Source of the DNA: Calamus simplicifolius
Taxonomy: Eukaryota > Streptophyta > Magnoliopsida > Arecales > Arecaceae
DNA: 64,000 bases
Assembly (NCBI GenBank): GCA_900491605.1
Contig: UESW01003904.1
Location: forward strand, 124,001-188,000
Direction of reading: 5' to 3'
This document shows, in pieces, positions 52,513 to 62,609 of the stretch. A program made the translations under genes and the position numbers. Numbering within the stretch: position 1 is the first letter of the stretch; every line of letters starts with the position of its first letter. The notes under the pieces are model-generated. The model ran no database searches and was not told where the DNA came from. It saw nothing but the letters and a program-made list of their open reading frames with translations.

Positions 52513-52617
52513 AAAGAGAGAAAGGGAAAATGAAGGAGTCGACTGACCTGGGATTGAAGAGGTAAAAAAACGCAGGAGGATACACGAAATCAAAGATTAA
52601 GGGAAAGGGATGGCTCC

Positions 52618-52804
52618 CCCTTTTTATATATATATATCAGACGCGACGCCTCGAGCACCGCAGGGACATGTGGTAGTCCATCAGTGGTGCCGGACAAGCG
52701 AAAAGACGCTATCCTCTTAGAGATAGGCGCCTCCCCTCCTTTCTCCCCTTTTTCGAAATGTCACTTATCATGTACTGGACGTTTTGAAATTCAAATTTTT
52801 CCGC
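52618..52804 (-). promoter_or_regulatory. candidate promoter region of antisense gene 3
   Basis: A TATA run (minus strand ATATATATATAAAAAGG, 52637-52619) lies about 110 bp upstream of the ATG. Further up, GGCGGAAAAATTTGAATT (52804-52787) resembles the GCGGGACAnTTTTGAAA block of elements 1 and 2, but here it is about 150 bp from the TATA instead of adjacent. It is weaker support than for element 2. Confidence 0.3.
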
Positions 52805-52845
52805 CCTTCTCCCTTGCACGTGCATGACACACCTGAATACAAGAA

Positions 52846-52863
52846 GATGGGCGAGGGGGCATA
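52846..52863 (+). other. polypurine tract of element 3
   Basis: ATGGGCGAGGGGGCATA is directly followed by TGATATGG of the 3' LTR; it matches the tracts of elements 1 and 2. Confidence 0.85.
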
Positions 52864-53849
52864 TGATATGGATAATAAATAAAACAGTTAGAAAATAAAA
52901 GTCGGTCCCCAGCCCTGGATGGCCCCCAGAGCCTAGGCGGCCCCCAGTCCTGGGCGGTCCCCAGCCCTGGGCGGCCCCAGAGTCTGGGTGGCCCCCAGTC
53001 CTGGGCGGTTCCCAGAGTCTGGGCGGTCCCCATTCCTGGGCGGCCCCTAGAGTCTGGACGGCTCCCAGTCCTGGGCGGTCCCCAGCCCTGGGCGGCCCCC
53101 CCAGAGTCTAGGCGGCCCCCAGTCCTGGGCAGTCCCCAGAGTCTGGGCGGCCCCTAGAGTCTGGGCGGCCCCCAGTCCTAGGCGGCCCCTAGAGTCTGAA
53201 CGGCCCCCAGTCCTAGGCGGCCCCCAGAGTCTGGGCGGCCCCCCAGTCCTGGATGGCCCCCAGAGTCTAGGCGGCCCCCATTCCCGGGCGGTCCCCAGCT
53301 CTGGGCGGCCCCCAGTCCTGGGCGGTCCCCAGAGTCCTAGGCGGCCCCTAGAGTCTGGGCGGCCCCCAGTCCTAGGCGGCCCCCGGCTAGGCGGCCCCCC
53401 CGGGCGGTCCCCAGCTCTGGGCGGCCCCCAGTCCTGGGCGGTCCCCAGAGTCCGGGCGACCCCCAGTCCTGGGCGGCCCCCAGCCCTGGGCGGCCCTCAG
53501 AGTCTGGGCGGCCCCCAGAGTCCGGGCGGCCCCCATTCCTGGGCGGCCCCCAGAGTCTGGACAGCCCCCAGTCCTGGGCAGTCCCCAGAGTCTGGGCGGC
53601 CCCTAGAGTCTGAGTGGCCCCCAGTCCTGGGCGGCCCCTAGAGTCTGGGCGGCCCCCAGTCCTGGGCAGTCCCCAGAGTCTGGGCGGCCCCTAGAGTCTG
53701 GGCGGCCCCCAGTCCTAGGCGGCCCCTAGAGTCTGGGCGGCCCCCAGTCCTAGGCGGCCCCTAGAGTCTGGGCGGCCCCCAGTCCTAGGCGGCCCCCAGC
53801 CCTGGGCGGCCCCCAGAGTCTGGGCAGTCCCCAGTCCTGGGCGGCCCCT
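52864..53849 (+). repeat. 3' LTR of element 3 with expanded GGCGGCCCC minisatellite
   Basis: It starts like the 5' LTR, then carries almost 950 bp of short units alternating CCCAGTCCTGGGCGGnCCC and CCCAGAGTCTGGGCGGCCC (period about 17-18 bp, often paired). Each half unit is partly palindromic (CCCAG...CTGGG). The array ends at GGCGGCCCCTAAATCGAG with no LTR end, TATA box or target duplication visible, so the LTR is truncated at the right. Confidence 0.85.
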
Positions 53850-56800
53850 AAATCGAGAATAATGTTTATGTCAGAACCACTAAACATCATGACGCTTTAA
53901 ATGGTTCGAATAAGACAAGCACTGAAACACCGCCGTTTATCTAGAAAAAGGAGACACTGAACTTCTATTTTAGAGCCAGATGCCTTTTCTCTGACTCTGA
54001 CATCCCCACTAACCCTGACATTCCCTTGGGATGATCGAGGTCATCATGAAAATCCTTATCTTCATGAGCAAGTTTCTTAATACACCTATTATTCATTATC
54101 ACTGAATGACCACGTAGCGAAAAAATAAAATAATAAAAGATGAACACTTATCCTACACGTGGACCTCTGGAAATTAAAAGAATAAAATAAACAAATTAGG
54201 GGGATAAGAGGGGGGCAGGAGGAGGAAGAAGGGGACTTTTTTCTTCTTCCCGAAAGAGATCTCATAACAAGAGAGGAATCTGGTGATCCAGCATCAACAG
54301 ATCACTCAATCAATTTCGTTTCTACTATATTGAATCTCTTTCATGGGATCTCCTTACAGAAGTTGAGTATCCGCTACGATGACCAAATAATGAGCTTAAG
54401 CCTCATCCACTCGATAATTTTAGGACTCAACTCCTAGCTAATTTCTTGATTAATTGATTTGCCAAATATTTTTCAGACTTAACAAATTCCAAAGGAATAA
54501 CATTATTTTTTTAACTAAACCTTAAATAAAATAATTAAATAAAAATACATTTTAAACAATAATGTGCATACTTCTGAAATAGTCCTAAAGAACAAACCTT
54601 ATTCAAACTATTATGGAACTATAATTGCACAAAATGCAGATAAATAATCATCATCGATGTAATATTCAAAAGCATTATTATATGAAAAAAAAATACTTTT
54701 CTGCAATGCATTTATGAGACCCAGATCAAACCACCATGGGGCCTTGATTCATTAGCACATCTGAACAAAAATGCCTTGTCCCAACTACATGGGCTTGGAA
54801 ACCAGCCATCAGGACAAGCTTCATTGTACATTCAAGCTAAGGGATTTGGTGACCACATACACTGGACCTATAGGTACAAACTAAAAGATGAAATGGTGAG
54901 TACAATATCAAATAATTCCCAGTATCTAGCATAATAGCTAATAACTTACACAAAATAATACAATACAGGAAGATGAAAAGAGTGGATTATAATAATAAAA
55001 AAAAAAATTTGTCATAAGTTAGGATCCTAAAGAGCCTTCAGCTAACCAGAATATGTTGACTTCTGGCAAACAGCTTAAACTGAGAAAACATTATCATAAT
55101 TCCATTTAGCAAATATTAAATTACAAAAATCACCATTAGTAGCAGTCAAGAGACTTCTCTGCAAGCTCACTTTTCATGTCATATATTCTACTGAAGGTGA
55201 CAGGGAAAAGCATCATGATTCTCTGAATGCTACCCCAAATAAGTATACATATACACAATCAATCAAATGAAACATAATGCTACATCACCATAAAATTACA
55301 CCACAACAGACAAGATAGATACCATTCAAATCCTACAAGGAAATTAATTGGCAATGGCACTGGGGATGCACCTCCAACAAGCAGAGCATGATAATGTTTG
55401 TGTTAGTAAAATAAAAATCAAAGGCATCAGATCAGTAAAATCTTGAATAGTGCATTTAAATAAGCTAATTTTCTCAAAGTGATGAATGATTTAAATAAAT
55501 AAGCTTAGATTATATATCATTCAAAATTAGGTTGAGTCTCAAGAACTCATACAATGTTAAAGACCACAGAAAAACATGTTGAGTTCTGCAACATGCAAAA
55601 GTTCGTATGATAAGATGCCAATAATCTATGAAAATGTAATTGATCTCCATATGTTGGTACTTAATCAGCCTAAAAGTAAATTACAATGTCATCATATTAG
55701 CAACAAAAACATTCCTGACCTAGAGATCCATTCCACATTGGATTACATCAAATTTGGTAATCATGGTCCTTAACTAGCAGTAACAGAGAGAAAGATGAAT
55801 CAGACGTATAATCAAACACTGAGTATGCCAACATACATTTACCTGAAGAGGGAACAAATGCTAATGGAAAGCAAAACATGCCACTAAAGACATCCCTTTA
55901 TCTAAGAGAATATGGGATAAAAATTTTGAAAAACTGCCATGGATTCCATGTAAGTCACAGTTGATATGTCAAAAATAACACATAAATAACCTCACATTTG
56001 AAACATTTTAAAGATTTCATAATTAATTAAATAACTTAAATGATACTTACAATAAAAATCTAGCAATTTCTAGAAAAAGAGAAAACTAGTCCTTAGCTAT
56101 TGAAAAACATTTTTTCTATTGCAAAACCTCCTTCCTAAAAATTGCTAGAAAATTTAATCTAAAAATTTAAATGCATAAAAAAATTAAAATAAAAAGAAGA
56201 TATGAATCGTGTCTGAACCGAAGCATGTTACACACTGTCCTAAGGACTAGTTTTCGTCCCTTCGTGCAGGTTGTAGGCGATCTGTCCGCAAGATACAACG
56301 ATCTGGCTCAATCCGAACCTTCTACCATGAACATAATCACGTGAGTTGCAACCCAACAACTCCTTCAAATGCCCAGAAAAAATATCAATAATAATAAAAA
56401 ATTAGGAATAATAAAAAGAGATGAGAGGATTCTTTTTCTGGATAAGGGCTACTCAAAAAAATCCATCTAAGTCTGAATATTTGAGTCCCTATATATTTTT
56501 TCAAAATATTTTGATCGTTCATGACCTTGCGAGCATTTCGTGAGCGTTCACGAACGCTCATGCTCTCGCGAGTAGCAGAATGCTCGCCTTGTGAGCGTTC
56601 ATTGAATGCTCTTCTCGCAAGCGTAATGCTAGCAATCCATGCAAGCAAAATGTGAATTTTATGCATCAATAACACAAGGTTGATTCAGCATTCTTGGCAC
56701 AGTAAGCCTTTCTAACCATAAAAGGATAAATCTAAATAAAAATATTTTTAAAATATATAATAGAGAGCTGCAGGTCATAGCTCCAAATTATACTTGTTGG

Positions 56801-58735
56801 ATGTTCCTTGATCAATCTGGACAAGCAAAATGTGAATAGATTGATCTTGTAGTAGATATATAAATTTCTTATGATCACAACCCACTAGCAAATAAGTAGA
56901 AACATGTAGTGTGATATCATAATATCACAAGTTGATCTACATCATCGTAGCTAATGCCCTTTCTAATGCAGAAGTCGTTGGCATGTGGTCTATGCCCACG
57001 GGTTTCTAAATACCTTGTGCTTGGACTGGCAGGAGGCAGTCTAAGATTACGTGCAGCATCAATTCCATTTCGAGGATGTGCACCAAAGTCAAATTACAAT
57101 ATAAAACTAAAGTTACAAAAGTTCTCTTTTGAATTACTGTGTCAATTCTGACTTTGTTTTAACGTTATACAAATGTTCCATTGATATCTCTCTTGTTTAT
57201 TGGTGCAGCTAGGGCTAGCATCTTTGAGGTGCATCTTAGATTAAATTAGGATGAAATGGAATCACTAATAAGATTGAAAAGGTAAATGGCACAAGGAAAT
57301 TCTCATTGCAAAAGAACACATATTTTCGCTAGCATTGGATATATTAGAACGCACTTTTATTATTGTAGAGCACTCACTCTACCAAGGCACGCTATACTTT
57401 TGTTTTTTTTTTAGAAATGAACGATGACACTGATCTCATGCAACACAATCTAGATATATCGGAATACAAAATTTACTATAAAGCAGTAAAACAAGGGTCA
57501 TCATGCCTTCAAATTCAATAACCAACATGCTGAGCTACTGAAGCAGCTGCCTAATCAGCCGCCGCATTGGCTTCACGATATATGTGTCGTATCTAGATAG
57601 TATCAACTTTCTGCAAGGTATACTATATGTCTTTGAGAATAGAGATAGTAGGAGCTTTCGAAAGATTTTTTTTCTCAGCCACCGAATAACCAACAACAAA
57701 TCACCCTCAATCACGCACCGAATAACCAAGGCAGGCTATACTTAAAGTAGCTTTTTAGTTACTAATTTAGGCATGAAAGTATAACGGTCTAAGTTCTTTT
57801 ACTGATCTAATTAACCTATGGGTTGAAAGTGTAGTTTTAAAAATTCAAATATAAATTAATTGGCAGTTAACCTATAAATCGATGTGAATTTAAAAATTTA
57901 AGTATGAATTAATTGATAATCGATAAATTTAAGTTATAAATACTTTGAAACTTTTTTGTGTTGTTTTTGCATGTACAAGCTAACTAGCATTTATTTTGAA
58001 CTGAATCATTGATGCTACCATTATGACTCCATGCTATACCAAAATTTTACCATCATCTTTTAGGTAATTCTTTTCTTTTACCTATTAAATTTTGCACACT
58101 TTGATCGGTTTTACATTATTTGTAATATTTCAAACCTAGTTATTGATCTAATTAATATGTTATCGAATCAAAATTATATAGTTTTAAAAATTCACATGCA
58201 AGTTAATTAGTAAGAAATGAACTTAAAATATAAGGATTTTAAATTTTTTTTTTATTCATTATGATTTTTTTTATATCATAAAAAGAATTAACCAAGAGGA
58301 GATATGACGCTTTCTTGTGGAACGGCGTGAGCCTAGCTATAATTTTCATTTCTAATTAGAATGGTGTTGACTTTGCTTAGCTTGGAACATTTAATACTCT
58401 CGGTAATACTTAGGTCTTGCTTTCCTTAGAGAAGACCATTTCAGCTGGCATTTATTATATTTTAACGAAGTATCACATCAAAGGCAGGTGAGGCATCTAA
58501 TCTAAGATAATACATTAAAGCTGAGTTGTTTCGTCCCGGAGGACCAAAGCTTGCCACGTATTTCATTGTATTTAATAACTTTTAAATTACAAAATAAAAA
58601 AGTAGACCATATGATTCAAATAAAAATATTTAATAATATTTTTAACATTTTATTCAATCCAGGAGAGCATACCAAAGAGGTAGAAAAGGTGGACCACATT
58701 GGATGTCCTTTCTCATCTCATGCAGTCATGCATGA
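53850..58735. other. AT-rich intergenic DNA
   Basis: About 4.9 kb without a convincing gene. Seen inside: a minus-strand LINE-tail-like motif (CATGTAGTTGGGACAAGGC, about 54802-54784), a cluster of GAGCGTTC/GCTCGC words at 56520-56640, and one protein-like minus-strand frame at 56929-57097 (listed separately). Remaining reading frames are short and AT-driven. Confidence 0.5.
56926..57102 (-). other. protein-like reading frame without ATG, unrecognised
   Basis: Between TAA and TGA the minus strand is open for about 57 codons with a non-random composition: FDFGAHPRNGIDAARNLRLP, then PASPSTRYLETRGHRPHAND and FCIRKGISYDDV. It is GC-richer than its surroundings. No clear splice acceptor precedes it. 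It could be an exon remnant or a retroposed fragment of a host gene, or chance. I do not recognise the family. Confidence 0.25.
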
Positions 58736-58744
58736 TTTCAAAGA
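58736..58744. repeat. 9-bp target duplication of the Mutator-like element, left copy
   Basis: TTTCAAAGA on the left and TTTCGAAGA (59928-59936) on the right match at eight of nine bases. Nine-bp duplications are diagnostic of Mutator-superfamily insertion. Confidence 0.8.
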
Positions 58745-59927
58745 GGAAAATACTTTGTACATCGCTTTCGGTGCAGCAAGTCCTATATGGACTGCATCGT
58801 TCATTTTTATTGATTCATATACTTACGACATCCATTAAAAAATGTTAAGACATCCCAAGAAAAAAACTTACGATACCCTAGTTTTAAGCTTAGGACACCG
58901 TAGTTAAAAAGTGAAGACATCCGTTCAGAAAGAAAAAAAAAAAAACTTACAACATCCTAGTTTTAAACTTACGACACCCTAGTTTTAAGCTTAAGACATC
59001 CGTTCAAAAAAAAGGTGTCGGTACATATTCCAAAAAAAATTGAACAGGTATTAATGCACGTTACGTCAAAGTTAAATAACTATTAAGAAAGCAAAAAAAA
59101 AAAAACCTTACGACATCCTAGTTATAAAACTAAGACACCCGTTAAAAAGCAAAAATACTTATGACACCCTAGTTATAAAGCCACGACACCGTAGTTATAA
59201 AGCCACGACACCCACTCGTCTACATATATTCCAAAAAAAACTGGTATTAATGCACGTCATATCAAAATAAAACACCTGTTAAAAAAAGTAAAAAAATACT
59301 TACGACACCCTAGTTATAAAGCCACGACACCGTAGTTTTAAAGCCACGACACCCACTCGTATGTATACAAATTCCAAAAAAAAGTAGGTATTAATGCACG
59401 TCATGTCAAAATAAAGACACCTATTAGAAAAGCAAAAAAATACTTACGACATCCTAGTTATAAAGCCACGACACCGTAGTTATAAAGCCACGACACTCAT
59501 TCAAAAAGCAAAAAAAAAAAACTCACGACATCCTAGTTTTAAACTCACGATACCCTAGTTTTAAGCTTGAGACACCCGTTTAGAAAAAGTGTCTGTACAC
59601 AGATTCCAAAAAAAAGTTGAACGGGTATTAATGCGGCTTTTTTTTGGAAGTTGTGTACAAATACCTTTTTAAACGGATGTCTTAAGCTTAAAACTAGGGT
59701 GTCGTGAGTTTAAAACTAGGATGTCGTGAGTTTTTTTTTCTTTCTGAACGGATGTCTTCATTTTTTAACTACGGTGTCGTAAGCTTAAAACTAGGGTGTC
59801 GTAAATTTTTTTTTTGGGATGTCTTAATATTTTTTAATGGGTATCGTGCGTATGTGAAACAATAAAAATGAATGGTGCAGTCCATGTAGGACTTGCTGCA
59901 TCGGAGGCAATGTACAAAGTCTTTTCC
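58745..59927. mobile_element. non-autonomous Mutator-like element with long, repeat-built TIRs
   Basis: The left end GGAAAATACTTTGTACATCG is mirrored by the right end (reverse complement GGAAAAGACTTTGTACATTG). Pairing continues through GCAGCAAGTCCTAnATGGAC and beyond for at least 110 bp and, with gaps, for about 280 bp. The 9-bp flanking duplication supports the Mutator superfamily. The inside consists of imperfect copies of ACGACACCCTAGTTTTAAGC and of a longer segment starting ATTCCAAAAAAAA and including GGTATTAATGCACGTCA (at about 59028, 59229, 59372 and 59604). No transposase is encoded. Confidence 0.8.
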
Positions 59928-59936
59928 TTTCGAAGA

Positions 59937-61728
59937 AGTCTGAGCACTAGTTTAGGTTTTCTAAATGCTTTTTTAAAAGTAAAAGAAGAAGGGGTCAATC
60001 GAAACATTTCAGGATTTTTCTTTTTTTTTTTTTTTTAAAAAAAAGTTAATGTTTTTCTTCTTCTATCATTTGGATTGAAAGATCTTTTTTCTTCTAGCAC
60101 GTGGATTTAAGCATCTAATATTTAATGACAATTAGGCCGATCATTTCAAAACATTGAGACAATTGATAACATCGCACTCATGTGGCATTTTTTAATATAT
60201 AAAATTTAAATAACAAAATAATTATATTTCATTTGGATGCTATCACCTTTATTTTTCTTAAGAAAAAAAAAACTGCTTCTAATCTATAATTACAAATCAA
60301 TTAGTTTTTTAAATTAAAAAATATTTTTATCTAATACTTATATTTTATTTCTTATAATTGTAAAATTTAAATTTAGTAATATAATTAAGAAAGCTTATAT
60401 TTTTCATTACAAGCATGTTTATGAAAATATGTTCTTAAAAAATTGTTAGCAATATATAGCATATTAATGGTCTAGCATATGTGGCAAAAATGAGTCGAAT
60501 TGAAACTTGCTATCAGAATGTAATATATTATCTTACACCACCACCATGGTTCCAAATTTAGGAGCAATAATATATATATGGTTTTTAAAAGAAAAATTAA
60601 ATTTAATAATATAAAATATAAATATAAATTATGTAAGCATCCGTTCATTGTTTGATTGTATATCTAGTTTTTTTAAAATTTTGCCATCTTTTGACCATTG
60701 ACAACTATTGTTAACGAATGCATAATCTTTAAATGAACCTTTATTGACTGCACTTTTTTATTTGATAGTGAACTTTTATCAATCATGCTCATTTGTATAC
60801 TATGATTAGTCCATAGCTGATGGATAAGGCCAAAAAAAATTTCATGCGAACTAACTGGAAAAACCCTTGGCAAATACGACAAGATAAATGTTTAGATAAC
60901 TATATCCTCGCCAACTAGGTTGACACTACACCTGCCAATTACGGCAAGATAGATGAACAAACATAGCTAATCAACGAAGGTAACAAATAATATTAGAATC
61001 AGATATCAGCTGGGCCTGATGCTGATAGGCGACAGCACAAGTGGAAAATCCAACAAGAAGACAAGGTTTGCTGATGATATTAGAGTCTAAGTCACCACGC
61101 TGCTGCTGGTTTTGGACTGCAGGCAATTTCAACGTAGGAAAAGTCTTTCGGTGCAGGCGCGCGCAAATTACGTGCGTTGATTGACTCCGCACAAGCATTA
61201 ATCATATGCTTAATGCACGAAAAATAAAATTATTTTTGACATCACGTACTCGGTCGTATGTGTGCACAGTCAATCAGTGAAACTTTCTCAATGTATCATC
61301 AAAAGCAATGGCATCCAAGGGTCTTGGCCAATCACAGCGCCTCGCTCTGCTTCCAATAGTCAGAATGCTATGACCTCAACCGGCCCATCAACACCATAGG
61401 ATCGATCAATCGTCCCAATCAAGAAATCCTCTCCGTCTCGCTATTCAAATCTAATTTTTTTCTTTTTCAGAACCCAGGCTTAGCCTGATCAAAGCTGTCG
61501 CTTTGGCTGTCTAACTTATAACGATCCATTTAGGCTAAAAACTGGCCAATAAATAAATTTTAATCTTTTAAGCATTTACATAAAAATAATATTTAAAATA
61601 ATTATATGATGAGAGATAAAATCGTTATTGCATTATTGATCGCTTACATCGGTGATGGGGTCGCGCCCAATCCAAACACCCTGCTTGCCAGCTGGCGTGA
61701 CATTCTAGCGACAAGGCCAAATCAGCTT
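59937..61728. other. AT-rich intergenic DNA
   Basis: About 1.8 kb between the Mutator-like element and element 4. It has long A/T runs, a (TA)n stretch near 60570, and GC content rising toward 61300. No gene, RNA or repeat could be supported. Confidence 0.5.
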
Positions 61729-62523
61729 TGATGAAATCGGATCATCCTGACAACCCGAGCTATCCCTATGCTTCGGCTATTCGAGCCGAGCTATCCTTAT
61801 TCCTCGATAACCTGAGCTATCCTTATACTTCGGTCGTCCGAGCCGAGCTATTCCTCGGTCATTCGAGCCGATCCATTTTACACTTCGGAAAACCAAGCTA
61901 TTTCTCATCCAGGCCAACCACGGCATTCAAAATACCTCTGCGAAATCCGGCACAGGAGAGTTCAAATCCACTATAGCTGAATAAGATTTCAGATGGTGAA
62001 TCATGCCCAAAAGTAGCCTAGGATCTGCGAAAGTGGCCTAGGTCTGTGTAATCACTAAATCTCAAGGCCTCAACCAGCTCTCCCAGCCGTCGATCCTCTA
62101 ACTGACAAGATACGGATCCTACCGGCCTATAACAAACTTGATTCGAATCCTAACAGTTTTCAGACCCCATCCAGGGCACGTCCAAGGAATCAGGTGATCA
62201 CCTATAAATACCACAGCATTCCAACCTCTCAGGTATGCGCACAAAAGAACTCTAAGACAACCCCTTACGCATTCATTTTTCACTCCATCAGAGCTCTCAT
62301 AAGAGCCGAGAGGAACATTTCTCTGTGAGAGTCTTCTCCTCACATCTGCTTGCTGTGAATCTTCACTGACTTGGGCATCGGAGGGTCCTCCACAGAGGGC
62401 AACCCCCACAGCACCCTCTGCGTGCGGACTGTCTTGCAGGTTCCACCCCGAGGCGGTGAGATCGACGTCCGGATCAGGAGCCAGAAGCGCACCCGAGTCG
62501 GAGAACGGATTTCCACGGCAATA
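61729..62523 (+). repeat. 5' LTR of element 4
   Basis: It starts TGATGAAATCGGATCATCC by analogy with TGATG/TGATA starts of the other elements and ends CACGGCAATA just before the primer binding site, so the terminal CA is TA here. Inside are short CCGAGCTATCCTTAT/CTTCGG repeats (61750-61870) and the conserved ACTGACTTGGGCATCGGAGG block at about 62366-62385. The left boundary is inferred, since the partner LTR is not in the window. Confidence 0.65.
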
Positions 62524-62524
62524 G

Positions 62525-62545
62525 ATTGGCGCTAGAAGGAGGGGC
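62525..62545 (+). other. primer binding site of element 4
   Basis: ATTGGCGCTAGAAGGAGGGG follows the LTR end by one base and parallels ATTGGCACGCCAGGTAGGGG in element 2. Confidence 0.7.
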
Positions 62546-62609
62546 CTCAAGTCCCATAAACTTGTGATCCAGGAGACAAGACTCAAGAACCAGAGAAAAG
62601 CATCCTCTA

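Larger units (their letters stand above)
46892..53849 (+). mobile_element. Tat-lineage retrotransposon, element 3 (rearranged deletion derivative)
   Basis: Its LTRs start TGATATGGATAATAAATAA at 46892 and 52864 and both lead into the same GGCGGCCCCCAG minisatellite. Between them are an inverted protease fragment, integrase, a 113-bp array, the antisense gene and a polypurine tract. Gag, RT and both RNase H domains are missing. GATTA precedes the 5' LTR, but no matching copy was found at the right, where the LTR ends inside its repeat array. The element is upstream of, and transcribed away from, the RING-CH gene. Confidence 0.9.

Noticed and set aside
53850..53900. Right end and target duplication of element 3 at the end of the repeat array
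   Set aside because: No GATTA copy, TATA box or U5 block follows; the LTR is more likely truncated.
58551..58838. 95-codon plus frame at the left end of the Mutator-like element
   Set aside because: It crosses the TIR boundary and the target duplication, so it joins host and element sequence by chance.
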